Shown here: in pieces, positions 20,020 through 29,934 of the stretch
Numbering within the stretch: the first letter of the stretch is position 1
Layout of the letters: the number at the start of each line of letters is the position of its first letter
From: Ypsolopha sequella
Taxonomy: Eukaryota > Arthropoda > Insecta > Lepidoptera > Ypsolophidae
Direction of reading: 5' to 3'
Length of the DNA: 64,000 nucleotides
Assembly: GCA_934047225.1 (NCBI GenBank)
Contig: OW204011.1
Span: 16,380,339-16,444,338, forward strand
The notes under the pieces: model-generated
What the model saw: only the letters and a program-made list of their open reading frames with translations
What the model was told of the DNA's origin: nothing
The model's database searches: none
Made by a program: the position numbers and the translations under genes

Positions 20020-20330
20020 TATTACGAAGATATCCGTCAGAGATCGAAGGTGACCGATATAGCCTGCCGAATCAGTAAGTTGAAGTGGCAGTGGACTGGC
20101 CATATTTGTCGCTGACGTGATAACCGTTGGGGCTGTAAGGCATTGGAATGGAGACCACGTACTCCAAAGCGCAGCGTAGGCCGCCCTCGTGCCCGCTAGA
20201 CTGACGATCTGAAGGACATTGTGGGTGGCAGCTGGATGAGGATGACTGAGGACCGCCAAGAGTGGCGTAATATTGGGGAGGCCTATGTCCAGCAGTGGAC
20301 GAATACGGGCTGATGGATGGATGGATGGTG
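20020..20330 (+). pseudogene. RTE-type LINE ORF2 C-terminus with GATG tail
   Basis: The translation DYEDIRQRSKVTDIACRISK, LKWQWTGHI, LEWRPRTPKRSVGRPRAR and DRQEWRNIGEAYVQQWTNTG-stop is the characteristic end of RTE-clade LINEs. Two stops interrupt it, both where arginine codons are usual (CGCTGACGT and CGCTAGACT). After the stop (20311-20313) comes a (GATG)n tail to 20330. The last about 40 bp, including TATGTCCAGCAGTGGACGAA, also end the S2 SINE-like copies between 35 and 55 kb, which suggests that this LINE type mobilises them. Confidence 0.85.
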
Positions 20331-21035
20331 TTACATTATGGTTTATGAACTCTATATAATATGTTCTACCACAAAGGTAAACAAACAACTTAAATAAGAA
20401 CTGAAGTAAACATGGACATGCAATGCTTTAGAATCCCTAGAAATCAATAAACTAGTACTCCTTAAGGCGCTACGGGAAAAAATCGACTCTTTTAGAACTT
20501 GCATATCTACTTTAGTAGAGAAAGTGTTATATTCAAATAATTATTATTTCCGAATACCTTAATTGTGCCTCGATTACTTGTTATTTTTTATTCTGTTTTA
20601 ATTAATTAGAATATTGATGATACTTCCAAGTTGTGTATGTGCTTACTTTGCTTGTTAAATGTTCATAGGTCACTTAATGTAAAGGTACTCGATTTTAGGG
20701 CAAAAACCCATTGTTTTAAATATTTTTCTGATCTTTAACGAGATGTTTGTGAAAATATCAGGGACATACATCACTTCATATTGACCGTCTTAAATTTATT
20801 TGATTGAATTGTTCCATTTTCGCGAGTTATTATGGTTTTTAGATATGTATGAAATACGATTCAGAGCGGGTTCCTAACTGAGATACGATTTTAAGCCATC
20901 AACTTGGCATATAAAAAACCAGAGGCGCGGAGGGAGGGCCGCCTCCACTCGCGGTAATAAAGTGCAGGCTGCCGTGCGAGCCGTAGCCCCTGAGGCTGGT
21001 CGCTGGTTACTTATTTTAGTAAAATTTTCCTTTCC
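20331..21035. other. Intergenic; contains a partial R1 repeat
   Basis: 20463-20530 (TAAGGCGCTACGGGAAAAAA, AGAACTTGCATATCTACTTT) matches the start of the R1 repeat at 21805. 20925-20990 is GC-rich (GGAGGGCCGCCTCCACTCGC). No gene supported. Confidence 0.45.
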
Positions 21036-21155
21036 CGCTTAGGTTTGCTGGAAGAAATCTCTTTTAGAGAACAGCTCGCCTGTGTACATACCTTCTAGTT
21101 TATTATATGTCTAAACTGTTTTTTTCGTGTACAATTAAGAATAAAGAAAGGAACT
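21036..21155 (+). mobile_element. LINE 3' UTR fragment
   Basis: TTAGGTTTGCTGGAAGAAAT, TTTTAGAGAACAGCTCGCC and TGTACATACC, ending AATAAAGAAAGG, parallel the 3' UTRs at 12566 and 32270. The coding part is lost. Confidence 0.55.
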
Positions 21156-21804
21156 TTGTTCAAAAAAGAAAAAAAGAACCTAATAATAACTGCTCTTTGG
21201 AATTTTCTGTTTATTCCTCAATTTATTCAAGTGAAATCATCAATTGGCTTAACTTTCCTCTCTTATTCAGATTTGGATGTTTCTTAATAATTAATATTCA
21301 AGTTGTTTTCTTATTGCTGCTCCCTTCAGATTTTTTTCAACAGATTATCAAGAAAACGAATTGAGATGGCCCTTCAGTAAGAAGTCAAAAAGCTGCTTTT
21401 TGATTCTAGTTTATTATTTTATCTTTTTTTTTTTTAGTTTATTTTTTCATAGTTAAATTTACTTACATTTTGAAGAATTTAAAACCATCCGACTAAAACC
21501 ACATGGTTTATGCGCGGTATGGCGAAATCTACACTCATGTCATAAAACCCTGATTATCAACTCAAAAATATCGCATTCTGACAATTGTTTTTACGAACGT
21601 CTCAAATACAGAAAAAAAAATTAAATAAAAGTACAGTTTTCTTAACAATTTAATGCTTTCAAATAACTTTTTCTGCGATAAAAGTGCAATTACACGAAGT
21701 AGGAAGGTAAAGGGAACTCAGCCCATACAGCCATGTCTCAGGTTTAAACACAATCTTGTCCATGCCCGAACCAGGTACGGGCAGTCAATATTATGCAAAA
21801 AGCC
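21156..21804. other. Intergenic, no gene recognised
   Basis: AT-rich with T and A runs. A short frame at 21653-21883 has no recognisable motif and runs into repeat R1. Confidence 0.4.
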
Positions 21805-22220
21805 GCGCTTAAGGCGCTACGGAAAAAAAATTGATACTTTAAGAACTTGCATATCTATTTCACTAAACAATGTATTATTTTGATAAAATAGTATATTATT
21901 TTTGAATTATTTTTCTAGGGATCTGTTAAAACAGAAACGCGATTGGAGAAATTCGGCTCGATAGAAATATTTATTGAAATGAGGTCTTTATCGACACCAA
22001 TTCTGCTGGTTTGACAACTTAGAATCACATATGGACTGCAATTATATTTTATTAGATTGGTTTTAACGGTATCTAGGACCTGGTTAAACGAAATTTGATG
22101 GCAACTTTAGTACATTTTATATTAATAAAAAACCGACTTTTTGCTACTTTTCCACGAATTCGTCCCTCTCGCACTGAGGGTTTTTTCGCATATGGAGTAA
22201 AAGGGACGCTAAAACTTTTA
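21805..22220 (+). repeat. Dispersed repeat R1, copy A
   Basis: About 415 bp. It begins GCTTAAGGCGCTACGG and ends ATATGGAGTAAAAGGGACGC, TAAAACTTTTA. Its start, a middle block (AGAAACGCGATTGGA ... CTCGATAGAA) and its end (AAAAACCGACTTTTTGCT) align in order with 35887-36290. Non-coding. Class unknown. Confidence 0.65.
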
Positions 22221-22990
22221 CATATCGCATTAAACTATGGATCTTCTCGTACTGCGCCAAGCCCGGACACAGTCCGTGTTAAAGTTTTTCTTAAATGCGC
22301 GGCGCCCGGACAGAGTTCGTGGTGGATTTACTTGGTTCTTGTATGAAATCAACGAACTGCTTACGGGATTAAACAATTTGTAGACGTAGTGTATATAGCT
22401 GTGCACTCACACACCGAAAATTTTTTCTGTATGTGTGTGCATATGGTAGCTACGAGCGGTCAAGCGATGCGCGCCATGTCTCAAAAAACCAAGGTTTTCG
22501 CGGGTTGCGTGTGCGTCTATTTTAGGTACGTTTTGTAAGGCAGATAAATAAAAGTTATAATAAAAAATGTTTTTTTTTTATAGTTTTATGTCTAAGACTT
22601 TGCTAATGTATGTAACACAGTACGGACGCGGCGCTCTGAGCGTGGCCTTTTTCTTGAACGCTGGACTAGAAAGTGTTAATAGAGAATTGTTCTAATGACG
22701 GTCATACTTGTACAGTCATACGCTGAGCGAGGGGTCCCTGGTTTGAAGCCCGGTTGAGAGCTCCTCACATCCATATTTACTTTTCTTTCTGCGTTTCTAT
22801 ACTGCAATGATATAATGTTAATTTATATCTCCTTGCGATGGATAAATCACCAAGTGTTCAAACATAGAATTTAATTTCTATTATAGTTTCGGTCATACTT
22901 GTGACTGCGATTGATCTCAATGATGGTAGAACTAGTGACCGGACCCTTGTTTCACATGCGCGGTGAACTGCTGGATTTTGTTCATTATTT
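22221..22990. other. Intergenic, no gene recognised
   Basis: A CGGTCATACTTGT motif occurs at 22699 and 22890, and a box-B-like GGTTTGAAGCCCGG lies at 22740 without a matching A box or cloverleaf, so no tRNA is called. Confidence 0.4.
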
Positions 22991-23188
22991 ATTAAATTCA
23001 AATTCAAATTCAAATTCAAATAGTTTATTTGGCAAAGCAGGTATAAATATATACACTTTTTACACGTCAAATTTAATCTAATAAAGAAAATATATGTAAT
23101 AAAATAATAAATGTACATGAACTAAATTAAAGGTTTATTTAATTTATGTAGCAATATATTTACGATTAAAATGATAGGTAAAATATAC
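22991..23188 (-). mobile_element. LINE L1 3' end with (TTTGAA)n tail
   Basis: ATTCAAATTCAAATTCAAAT followed by AGTTTATTTGGCAAAGCAGG and TATACACTTTTTACACGTCA matches 38853-39010 closely for about 190 bp. Read on the minus strand this is a 3' UTR ending in TTTGAA repeats. A longer copy with coding sequence lies at 38845-39700. Confidence 0.7.
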
Positions 23189-23940
23189 AGGGTGGAAAAA
23201 ATGAAAGGGCCCCGGAGGGGAACCACCCCAAATCCCTCAGTTAGCTCATTTTACTGAAAGGAAACATTCCTTCACCTTCTAAAAGAAACAAAACTGCATT
23301 CAAAGGCCCTCTAAAACTCGCCCGTCCGTTAATTTAACATTTTATTGCTTTTTTGTTTGTTAAAAGTCTTATTCTGGGCCAAAATGTCTGACAGTAGTAA
23401 TACTGAGCAACAAATCGAAAAATCAAAACGAACCAGCAAAATCAAGAAAAGCTCACGACAAATGTAACCAACATCTGATGGCTTCGAAAATAGGTAGATA
23501 ATCTATTGCAAGAGGTAGATAAAGTAGTGTATGCAACTACACATATCTAAGTATTATTCAATCAGCGGTGGCTAGCGTTCTTGGAGCTGTTTGTGCCGGA
23601 TAACTATCTTCGCGCGAGAATTCATAAGTTGTTTTGCGTGCAGCATGCGCGCACTAATGTTCTTAAAGAGTCACCTGTTGTAAAGGCACTCCATCTTTTC
23701 AACATAATCGACAACCTTACGGATACAGATTTGTTTACTTGTTCTTTGACGGAGTTCGCAAAAACTGCTTTAAAGGAACACCTGACGCTAGAACATCAAC
23801 AACACCAAGTTTTCAAGGGTTCATTAGAAGAAACTAGGTCCCTCCTCATATTGAAGAAAATATATGGGATTCCACTTATGAACAATGTTTAAAGATTTAT
23901 ACCTTTGTCAAAAAAAAATGTTTTCCACCCTCTTTTTTTT
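23189..23940 (+). mobile_element. Element with GGGTGGAAAA ends and an internal ORF
   Basis: CAGGGTGGAAAAAATGAAAG near 23189 is inverse to TGTTTTCCACCCTC near 23920, giving short terminal inverted repeats. Inside is a 28-codon frame from ATG 23385 (MSDSSNTEQQIEKSKRTSKI ...) and a 104-codon frame to 23892. The 3' half is repeated in inverted orientation at 30815-31320. It looks like a decayed DNA element; the superfamily is not recognised. Confidence 0.45.
23551..23892 (+). pseudogene. Unrecognised ORF carried by a repeated element
   Basis: The open stretch includes FVPDNYLRARIHKLFCVQHA, SPVVKALHLFNIIDN, TDTDLFTCSLTEFAKTALKE and SLEETRSLLILKKIYGIPL. It looks like genuine protein: mixed helical segments and no low complexity. 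There is no ATG near the start of the open region. The homologous stretch on the minus strand near 31165-31320 keeps HLTLEH and FKGSLEETRSLLTLKKIY but has a stop after LEH. I do not recognise the family. It may be a transposon-encoded protein or a captured host exon. Confidence 0.4.
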
Positions 23941-24235
23941 GTATTTAAACGTTTTTATTTCAAAGACGAGGTTAAGAGATCAACTTGATTTTTTTTTATA
24001 AAATAGGCAGTAGAAATATGAAAGGATGTTACCTAGATCCAATATTTTTGTCCCTACAAAATATTTCAGTATTAGCTAAAAACACACCATAGTCGCTGCG
24101 TGATCACTAGTTTACGCGTCCAAGAACAAGAGGCCAAAGAGCCAAATAATCGCCTCTGTGAAAAGCAAATAAGGTTTTTGCCATTAGACTTATTGTGGCG
24201 GACGGGTAATAAAAAAAGTTGCTAGGGTATGCCAT
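23770..24235. repeat. Arm of a 7-kb-spaced inverted repeat, left copy
   Basis: Inverse of 30815-31320: both contain AGTAATAAAAAAAGTTGCTA-type sequence (inverse TAGCAACTTTTTTTATTACC), the block GTCCAAGAACAAGAGGCCAA and the ORF end near 23892. The copies differ by many substitutions and indels. The gypsy insertion at 24738-29934 lies between the two arms. Confidence 0.65.
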
Positions 24236-24737
24236 CCTCTTAAATATAATTTGTTACCAATCGCATTAGGTAAGCCTGTAAGGACTGTGTAGCGTAAACG
24301 TAAATAATAGACAAAAAGTATTAAAACAATCGCCTTCGGCTTTTTTTAAACTCACACTCGTCTTTATAAACTATAATTTTTTATTCTCAAAAAGCGGTAC
24401 ATGTTTACACAATAAATGCTAGTTTATACAGTTTTGGTGTAGAGTAATGCTTCTAAAAGAGTTTCGTTCCTAGAAACTGGCGTAGAATTTTCGCCATTAG
24501 AAGGAAGGTTGTCAGAGTAATTTAACTTAGGAGACCAATGGTGCCGAAGATTGGAACCGCTTAGCCAATCAAGAATCGACTCTATGATCTACGAAACAAG
24601 AGCCGCTTCAAGAAATTGGCTTTGGTTATACTTGTCTCCAACTGGCTTGACGAAAGTACGGACAGAAGAAAAGTTTCATTGCAGTTGTTTTTAAGTTTGC
24701 GGGAGTTTTATTTCAAGCGGGAGTAAAATGTGTTCGC
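24236..24737. other. Intergenic, no gene recognised
   Basis: No credible coding sequence up to the gypsy target site (GTCG, 24738-24741). Confidence 0.4.
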
Positions 24738-24741
24738 GTCG

Positions 24742-24905
24742 AGTTACGAAAGCGTACATACCGCTACGGTCATCCTAGTTATAAGTATCAATTAAGATTA
24801 AGTTTCAATGTTTGTTTATTAAATAATAAAGTCAGTCTCTGTTAGATCGCCATAGCGAACACATGTCTTTTAAAAAACCCTTCTGTCCAATCGTCAAAGT
24901 TAACT
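24742..24905 (+). repeat. Gypsy 5' LTR (164 bp)
   Basis: AGTTACGAAAGCGTACATAC ... AAAGTTAACT. It contains AATAAAG (near 24829) as a possible polyadenylation signal. It matches the 3' LTR except one base near its end (ATCGTC versus ATCCTC). Confidence 0.93.
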
Positions 24906-24915
24906 GGCGCAGCCG
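24905..24915 (+). other. Primer-binding site, tRNA-Ser type
   Basis: TGGCGCAGCCG begins on the last T of the LTR, as in gypsy-group elements. It is complementary to the 3' end of insect tRNA-Ser (CGGCTGCG plus CCA), by recall of the tRNA sequence. Confidence 0.75.
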
Positions 24916-25257
24916 TTTGGAACATTGTAATTTCGGAAAATCCTGAAAATCGGTTTTTCACGAAAGTGAGTTTCAACTCTTTGTACAAAGAACTCTCTAA
25001 GATTTCACAAGTATAAACTCTACTGTGACGATAGTGGTGGAAAAGGACAGTGCGGAAAAAGGTGCGAAAATTGGAAGCTGTGGTGCCCGACGGACTCTCC
25101 TAACATCGGAAAAACAACTTATCACGCTTGTGGGGTAAGCATAAAACTCTGATTACTCCCAAGTCCTACATTTATATCTCCTTTAGTTTATTTTATATTT
25201 CCTATATTTATCTATAAATAACATTTGTGTAAGTGTGTTACTAGTACCAAAAGAAAA

Positions 25258-26151
25258 ATGACGGACAATGAAAAACCTGTAATTTGTTATAGTGACCTCA
25301 CAATCTTATTGCCGTCCTACGATGGGAATAAGAAAACCCTACAATTTTATATAAAATCGGTGGAAAATGTTCTCAAAATTATCGAAAATAAAGAGGATCC
25401 GAGTATTGCATGTTTAATTACGAATAAACTCACAGGAAAAGCTATCGAAGCTTTATCGGAAAATACAAATTTTACATCGTGGTCAGAAATTAAAGAAATC
25501 TTAAACAATAGGTTCGGTGAGCATCGAGATGAGATTCAGGTGGTGCAAGAACTAATGCGAATTTATAAAGGTAGATTGGAGCTAGATGCATTTGCGGAGA
25601 AAATTCGAGAATGCACCTACACTCTAATAAATTTAGATAGATCCAAACAGGACTACTACGATGAACTAGCATCAAACATTTTTCTAGATCAGCTAGACCC
25701 ATTACTTTCGCTAAGCGTTCGTACACAAAGACCAACTTGCTTAGAAAAGGTAATTTCATTGGCTAAACAAGAAGACATAAGGCTGAAAAATAGACGTAGA
25801 ATGGATCAGTACAACGTTAGGCCGAATCAATCAACAATATCGCAACCTCATCAAAACAAATACAGTAGCGACCCTTCTAGGCAACTCGCGAATACCTCTG
25901 CAACCCCATTTAAATCACAATACACACCCCAATATAAACAAAATGTGCCCTTTAACAAACAACCGATTAAGCAAGAAAAAGCTCCGTATAAACCCATTCA
26001 TTACCAGGAAGTCGTGTCAAACGAAACAGAAAGTGCCGAATTCACATCGTACATAAATAATGTACCTACAAACTCAGACACCATAACAGAGTCGCCTTCT
26101 TACGAATATGACCCTTTTTATCAGGAACAAAACCCCGACAGGCGAACATAG
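25258..26151 (+). CDS. gag: Gypsy Gag protein
   Basis: 297 codons from the ATG at 25258; the open frame extends 11 codons upstream without another ATG. Residues about 10-185 form a retrotransposon Gag (capsid) region: DLTILLPSYDGNKKTLQFYI, FTSWSEIKEILNNRFG, QVVQELMRIYKG and a long helical part. From about 190 on it is basic and rich in Gln, Asn and Pro. No CCHC zinc knuckle is present, as usual for errantiviral Gag. The stop TAG (26149-26151) overlaps the pol frame, which is open from 26112. A heptamer A-AAC-CCC at 26130-26136 fits the -1 slippery pattern but is not a classic strong one. Confidence 0.85.
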   Translation: MTDNEKPVICYSDLTILLPSYDGNKKTLQFYIKSVENVLKIIENKEDPSIACLITNKLTGKAIEALSENTNFTSWSEIKEILNNRFGEHRDEIQVVQELMRIYKGRLELDAFAEKIRECTYTLINLDRSKQDYYDELASNIFLDQLDPLLSLSVRTQRPTCLEKVISLAKQEDIRLKNRRRMDQYNVRPNQSTISQPHQNKYSSDPSRQLANTSATPFKSQYTPQYKQNVPFNKQPIKQEKAPYKPIHYQEVVSNETESAEFTSYINNVPTNSDTITESPSYEYDPFYQEQNPDRRT

Positions 26152-28841
26152 TGTTTATAAACACGCATAACAATAAGAATCTGTTATCTGTTTACATTAA
26201 TGAATTAGGCGGTCGCTTTTTGTTGGACACCGGAGCCTCTCAATCCCTGATAAGCCCAGACGTTGTTATGGAGTTCCAACTACAACAAAAGTTAGAATAC
26301 GAACCACACATCATAAAGACCGCTCATGGTACTACACGACACAATGAAGTTGTTTATTTAACACTGCCACAGATTTTCAAGTGTAATAATACATTCAAGT
26401 TCCTCGTGTTTGACTTTGATTCTAGCTTCAAAGGACTTATAGGTAACGACATTTTGATTTCACTAGGTAGCCAAATAGACATGAAAAAAATGACTTTAAC
26501 AACAGACTCGACCCAAATTCCAATAAGAAAAGACTTTAAATCTCAATTAACTATTGAGCCGAAATGTGAAAAGGTAGTAACACTATTTTGTAATGAAAAA
26601 GAAGGAGACTTTCTTTTGAAAAGCAATATAGAAAATGGCTTATTATTTCCCGACTCTTTAGTTTCGGTAAAAAATGGAATCTTTATAACAACAGTACTAA
26701 ACACTAGCGAAAAAAAATTAAAACTGAATAAATTTTACCGTTTTAGAATGGAACCGTATTATCAACCCCAAAACTCACAGCATATCAACGCGTTAAATAT
26801 GGATGACCCACAAGACTTAGACGAAGAACTAGTTGACAACCTTAATAGACTTAGGACAGGACATATGAACGAAGAAGAAGAAAGAGAGATAAAAAAGCTT
26901 TGCTACAATTTTAGAGACATATTTTACTCGGAAAAGTTACCGTTGACCTTTACACATGCTGTTAAACACAGCCTTAGATTATCAGATGACAATCCCATAT
27001 TTGTAAGAAGTTACAGACAAGCACCCATACTAAAAGAAGAAATAGACAAACAGGTTAATAACCTACTAAGTCAAAATATTATTCGTGAAAGCATTTCCCC
27101 GTGGTCAGCACCCGTGCACATTGTCCCAAAGAAAGCTGACGCATCTGGCAAAGTAAAATGGCGCCTTGTAATTGACTACCGACGTCTCAATGACAAAACG
27201 ATTGAAGATAAGTATCCTATACCTAATATAAACGACATATTAGACAAATTAGGACGTGCACAGTATTTTACGACTTTAGACCTGGCCTCCGGATATCACC
27301 AAGTTGAGATGAATCCAACTGACATTGAAAAGACAGCATTTACAGTTGATCGAGGACATTATGAGTTTACTAGAATGCCTTTTGGCTTAAAAAACTCTCC
27401 AAGCACATTTCAGCGCCTGATGGATTCAGTCCTACGTGGCCTAACTAATACACTGACCTATTTAGATGACGTAATCATTTACTCGACGTCCCTACAGGAG
27501 CACATTGACAAAGTGACACAAGTTTTTAACAGACTAAAAGATAATAATCTCAAAATTCAATTGGATAAGTCGGAGTTCTTACAAAAGGAGGTAAACTTTC
27601 TTGGACATGTCTTAACAGACGAAGGTATTAAACCCAATCAGGATAAAGTAAAAGCAGTAAGAAATTTCCCACTTCCACAGACGCAGAAGGATATAAAATC
27701 CTTCCTAGGACTAGCAGGCTATTATAGAAAATTCATACCTGAATTCGCAAAAATTACTAAACCTCTGACACAATGCCTTAAAAAGAATGCGAAAGTCATT
27801 CACTCTCCACAATTTATAGAGTCATTCGAAAAATGTAAGGACATACTTACCAATGCCCCTGTTCTTCAGTACCCCGACTTTAACAAACCATTCATATTAA
27901 CGACAGATGCCTCAGATTTTGCAGTTGGCGCCGTGCTATCACAAGGTATTGTAGGATCAGATAGACCGGTCGCCTACGCATCAAGAACGTTATCAGAAAC
28001 CGAACAAAGATACTCAACAACAGAAAAAGAACTATTAGCGATTATGTGGGCCATAAAATACTTTAGGCCTTACCTTTACGGACGCAGATTCACGATATAT
28101 ACTGATCATAAACTCATTACTTGGCTAAAAACAATTGATTCCCCAAATTCCAAATTAATAAGATGGCGTCTAAGCCTAGCTACTTATGACTATGTTGTTG
28201 AACACAAACCAGGCAAAATAAATACCAACGCCGACGCACTATCGAGAGTAAAAATCAATGCATTAGATACAGAGCAAACTCCAACATCTTCAATAGAACC
28301 ACAGCCTAGTAGAAACAAGGATGATTATATGTTAGATATAGACATGAGAACTTTACTTGACGTACCGATTACCCCCGAAAATAGTGAAATTACAGACGAA
28401 GTAATTGAAACCGCAATGGATAACATACCCACTAGTACAGAAGCTATCGATCGCCAAATTAAACAGTTTCATATTAGAAAATCTCCCGGAGACAAATATA
28501 GAGTAGACGATAGATCCAAAGGCAGAAATACGATAAAAGACGTCTTCATACCAATAAACGATACTGAAAATCAAGTAATTCAATTTCTGAAAGAGCATAC
28601 GATTCCAGCTCGAATATTTTATTGTTTCTTCCACTGTGAGGAACTCTATCCTATATTCAGTAAAGTATACAAATCAACATTTGACGATCGTGGGCCCAAA
28701 TTAATAAGGTGCTTAACAAGAGTGACAGTAATTGAAAATGTAACCGAACAAAATGATCTTATTAGAAAGTATCATGAAGGCAAAACCATACATAAAGGTA
28801 TTCAGGAAACATATAAGCATCTCCATAAAAAACAAATATAA
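26112..28841 (+). CDS. pol: Gypsy Pol, truncated before integrase core
   Basis: Open from 26112 in the -1 frame relative to gag, so a frameshift rather than a start codon is expected; the GTG at 26151 is not a likely start. Counting from 26151: aspartic protease with LLDTGAS at 24-30; reverse transcriptase about 290-470 with VIDYRRLND and YLDD near 437; RNase H about 580-700 with TTDASDFAVGA, TEKELLAIMWA and YTDHKLITWL. The end, KYHEGKTIHKGIQETYKHLH then KKQI-stop, is the first part (HxxxxxxH) of the integrase zinc finger. The CxxC, the DDE core and the C-terminal domain are absent, where full elements have about 350 more residues. Confidence 0.9.
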   Translation, partial: PFLSGTKPRQANIVFINTHNNKNLLSVYINELGGRFLLDTGASQSLISPDVVMEFQLQQKLEYEPHIIKTAHGTTRHNEVVYLTLPQIFKCNNTFKFLVFDFDSSFKGLIGNDILISLGSQIDMKKMTLTTDSTQIPIRKDFKSQLTIEPKCEKVVTLFCNEKEGDFLLKSNIENGLLFPDSLVSVKNGIFITTVLNTSEKKLKLNKFYRFRMEPYYQPQNSQHINALNMDDPQDLDEELVDNLNRLRTGHMNEEEEREIKKLCYNFRDIFYSEKLPLTFTHAVKHSLRLSDDNPIFVRSYRQAPILKEEIDKQVNNLLSQNIIRESISPWSAPVHIVPKKADASGKVKWRLVIDYRRLNDKTIEDKYPIPNINDILDKLGRAQYFTTLDLASGYHQVEMNPTDIEKTAFTVDRGHYEFTRMPFGLKNSPSTFQRLMDSVLRGLTNTLTYLDDVIIYSTSLQEHIDKVTQVFNRLKDNNLKIQLDKSEFLQKEVNFLGHVLTDEGIKPNQDKVKAVRNFPLPQTQKDIKSFLGLAGYYRKFIPEFAKITKPLTQCLKKNAKVIHSPQFIESFEKCKDILTNAPVLQYPDFNKPFILTTDASDFAVGAVLSQGIVGSDRPVAYASRTLSETEQRYSTTEKELLAIMWAIKYFRPYLYGRRFTIYTDHKLITWLKTIDSPNSKLIRWRLSLATYDYVVEHKPGKINTNADALSRVKINALDTEQTPTSSIEPQPSRNKDDYMLDIDMRTLLDVPITPENSEITDEVIETAMDNIPTSTEAIDRQIKQFHIRKSPGDKYRVDDRSKGRNTIKDVFIPINDTENQVIQFLKEHTIPARIFYCFFHCEELYPIFSKVYKSTFDDRGPKLIRCLTRVTVIENVTEQNDLIRKYHEGKTIHKGIQETYKHLHKKQI

Positions 28842-29766
28842 TGTTAGAAGTTTTAGAGAGCAAACCCTTATATTTAGGCTCAAGTAAGTTTAGTTTTAAT
28901 AAAATTTATTATATAACTAGAATTAAGTGTGGAATTATTAATGGATTAGGTTCCATAATCAAAGCTATAACCGGTAATTTAAAAAAGGAAGACTCAAATT
29001 CAATTAGATAAGAACAAACAGCATTTAGCTAATTTAGTCGATTTAAGCAATTAAAAGTATTACAAAATAGATTAGATACTATTTATATTTACTTGCAAAT
29101 AGAAAGCGGTCTCCAACTACTCCATAATAAACTGTCCACCTTAGAAAATGCAATAACCTTTGCAAACCTAGGTATTTTGCATCCAAGCATCGTAGATCCG
29201 ATCCACCTGATAGCCGAGCTGAAGAATATTCGAAATGAAAACATGCAATTAGCGTATACGCCCATGTTATTAAATATCCACTTATTATAGAAGACCATAA
29301 CTGTCAAAGCTTACAGTACTAATGAAACACTTAACCTTATATTAGAAATTCCTTTGATTTCAAAACAATTGTATACATTATAGCACTTGTACCCCATCCC
29401 TAATAAAGAAAATATCCTGTTGATACCTAAAAATCCATACCTTATCTTGGGAAGTAACGAGTTCGCATACCCCCTAGAGCCCTGCGTTTACATCACCGAT
29501 GAAGAAATAATATGTAAACACATACAATGGAAACCGCTCCGGAACAGCAATGATTGCATCGCACAACTGCACCTGCGCACAGGCATCATTTCAATACATA
29601 TCATTCAACAAATTCACGAAAACACCTGGTTGGTGGTAACCATAAGGAAGGTAATCAGATCATGTTGGAGCCGTACCTCTCCAGAGTCGCTGCAGATGCA
29701 ATCGCCGACCCCAGCAGATCCACAGCAACCCTTACCATCGGCACGCCTCACTCTTAAGGGGGGAGG
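28842..29766 (+). pseudogene. env: Broken env remnant of the gypsy element
   Basis: Several frames carry recognisable pieces of errantiviral Env in the correct order. NGLGSI with ITGNL (28933-28985) corresponds to the segment after the cleavage site. 29093-29290 holds a heptad-like helix (LQLLHNKLSTLENAITFANL) ending LHPSIVDP. 29387-29640 holds a Cys-containing part (YPLEPCVYITDEEIICK). Stops and frameshifts separate them, the N-terminal subunit is missing, and no signal peptide or complete membrane anchor remains. It cannot encode a functional envelope. Confidence 0.75.
29754..29766 (+). other. Polypurine tract of gypsy element
   Basis: AAGGGGGGAGG lies directly before the 3' LTR (AGTTACGAAAG). 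Confidence 0.85.
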
Positions 29767-29930
29767 AGTTACGAAAGCGTACATACCGCTACGGTCATCC
29801 TAGTTATAAGTATCAATTAAGATTAAGTTTCAATGTTTGTTTATTAAATAATAAAGTCAGTCTCTGTTAGATCGCCATAGCGAACACATGTCTTTTAAAA
29901 AACCCTTCTGTCCAATCCTCAAAGTTAACT
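29767..29930 (+). repeat. Gypsy 3' LTR (164 bp)
   Basis: Same as 24742-24905 apart from one base. Followed by the target duplication GTCG at 29931-29934. Confidence 0.93.
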
Positions 29931-29934
29931 GTCG

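Larger units (their letters stand above)
24738..29934 (+). mobile_element. Errantivirus-like Ty3/gypsy element, integrase-deleted
   Basis: Two 164-bp LTRs (24742-24905, 29767-29930) begin AGTTAC and end GTTAACT, the pattern of gypsy-group errantiviruses. They are flanked by the 4-bp duplication GTCG (24738-24741, 29931-29934). The LTRs differ by one base that I can see (G or C near the end), so insertion is recent. Inside are gag, then pol in the -1 frame covering protease, RT and RNase H, ending in the first integrase zinc-binding residues, and then env remnants. The integrase core and much of env are gone, so the copy cannot be autonomous. Confidence 0.93.

Noticed and set aside
22730..22760. 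A tRNA gene, from a box-B-like GGTTTGAAGCCCGG
   Set aside because: No A box at the right distance, no acceptor stem and no cloverleaf can be drawn.
26151..26153. GTG at 26151 as the start of gypsy pol
   Set aside because: The frame is open from 26112 and overlaps gag in the -1 register, which fits frameshifting as in gypsy relatives.
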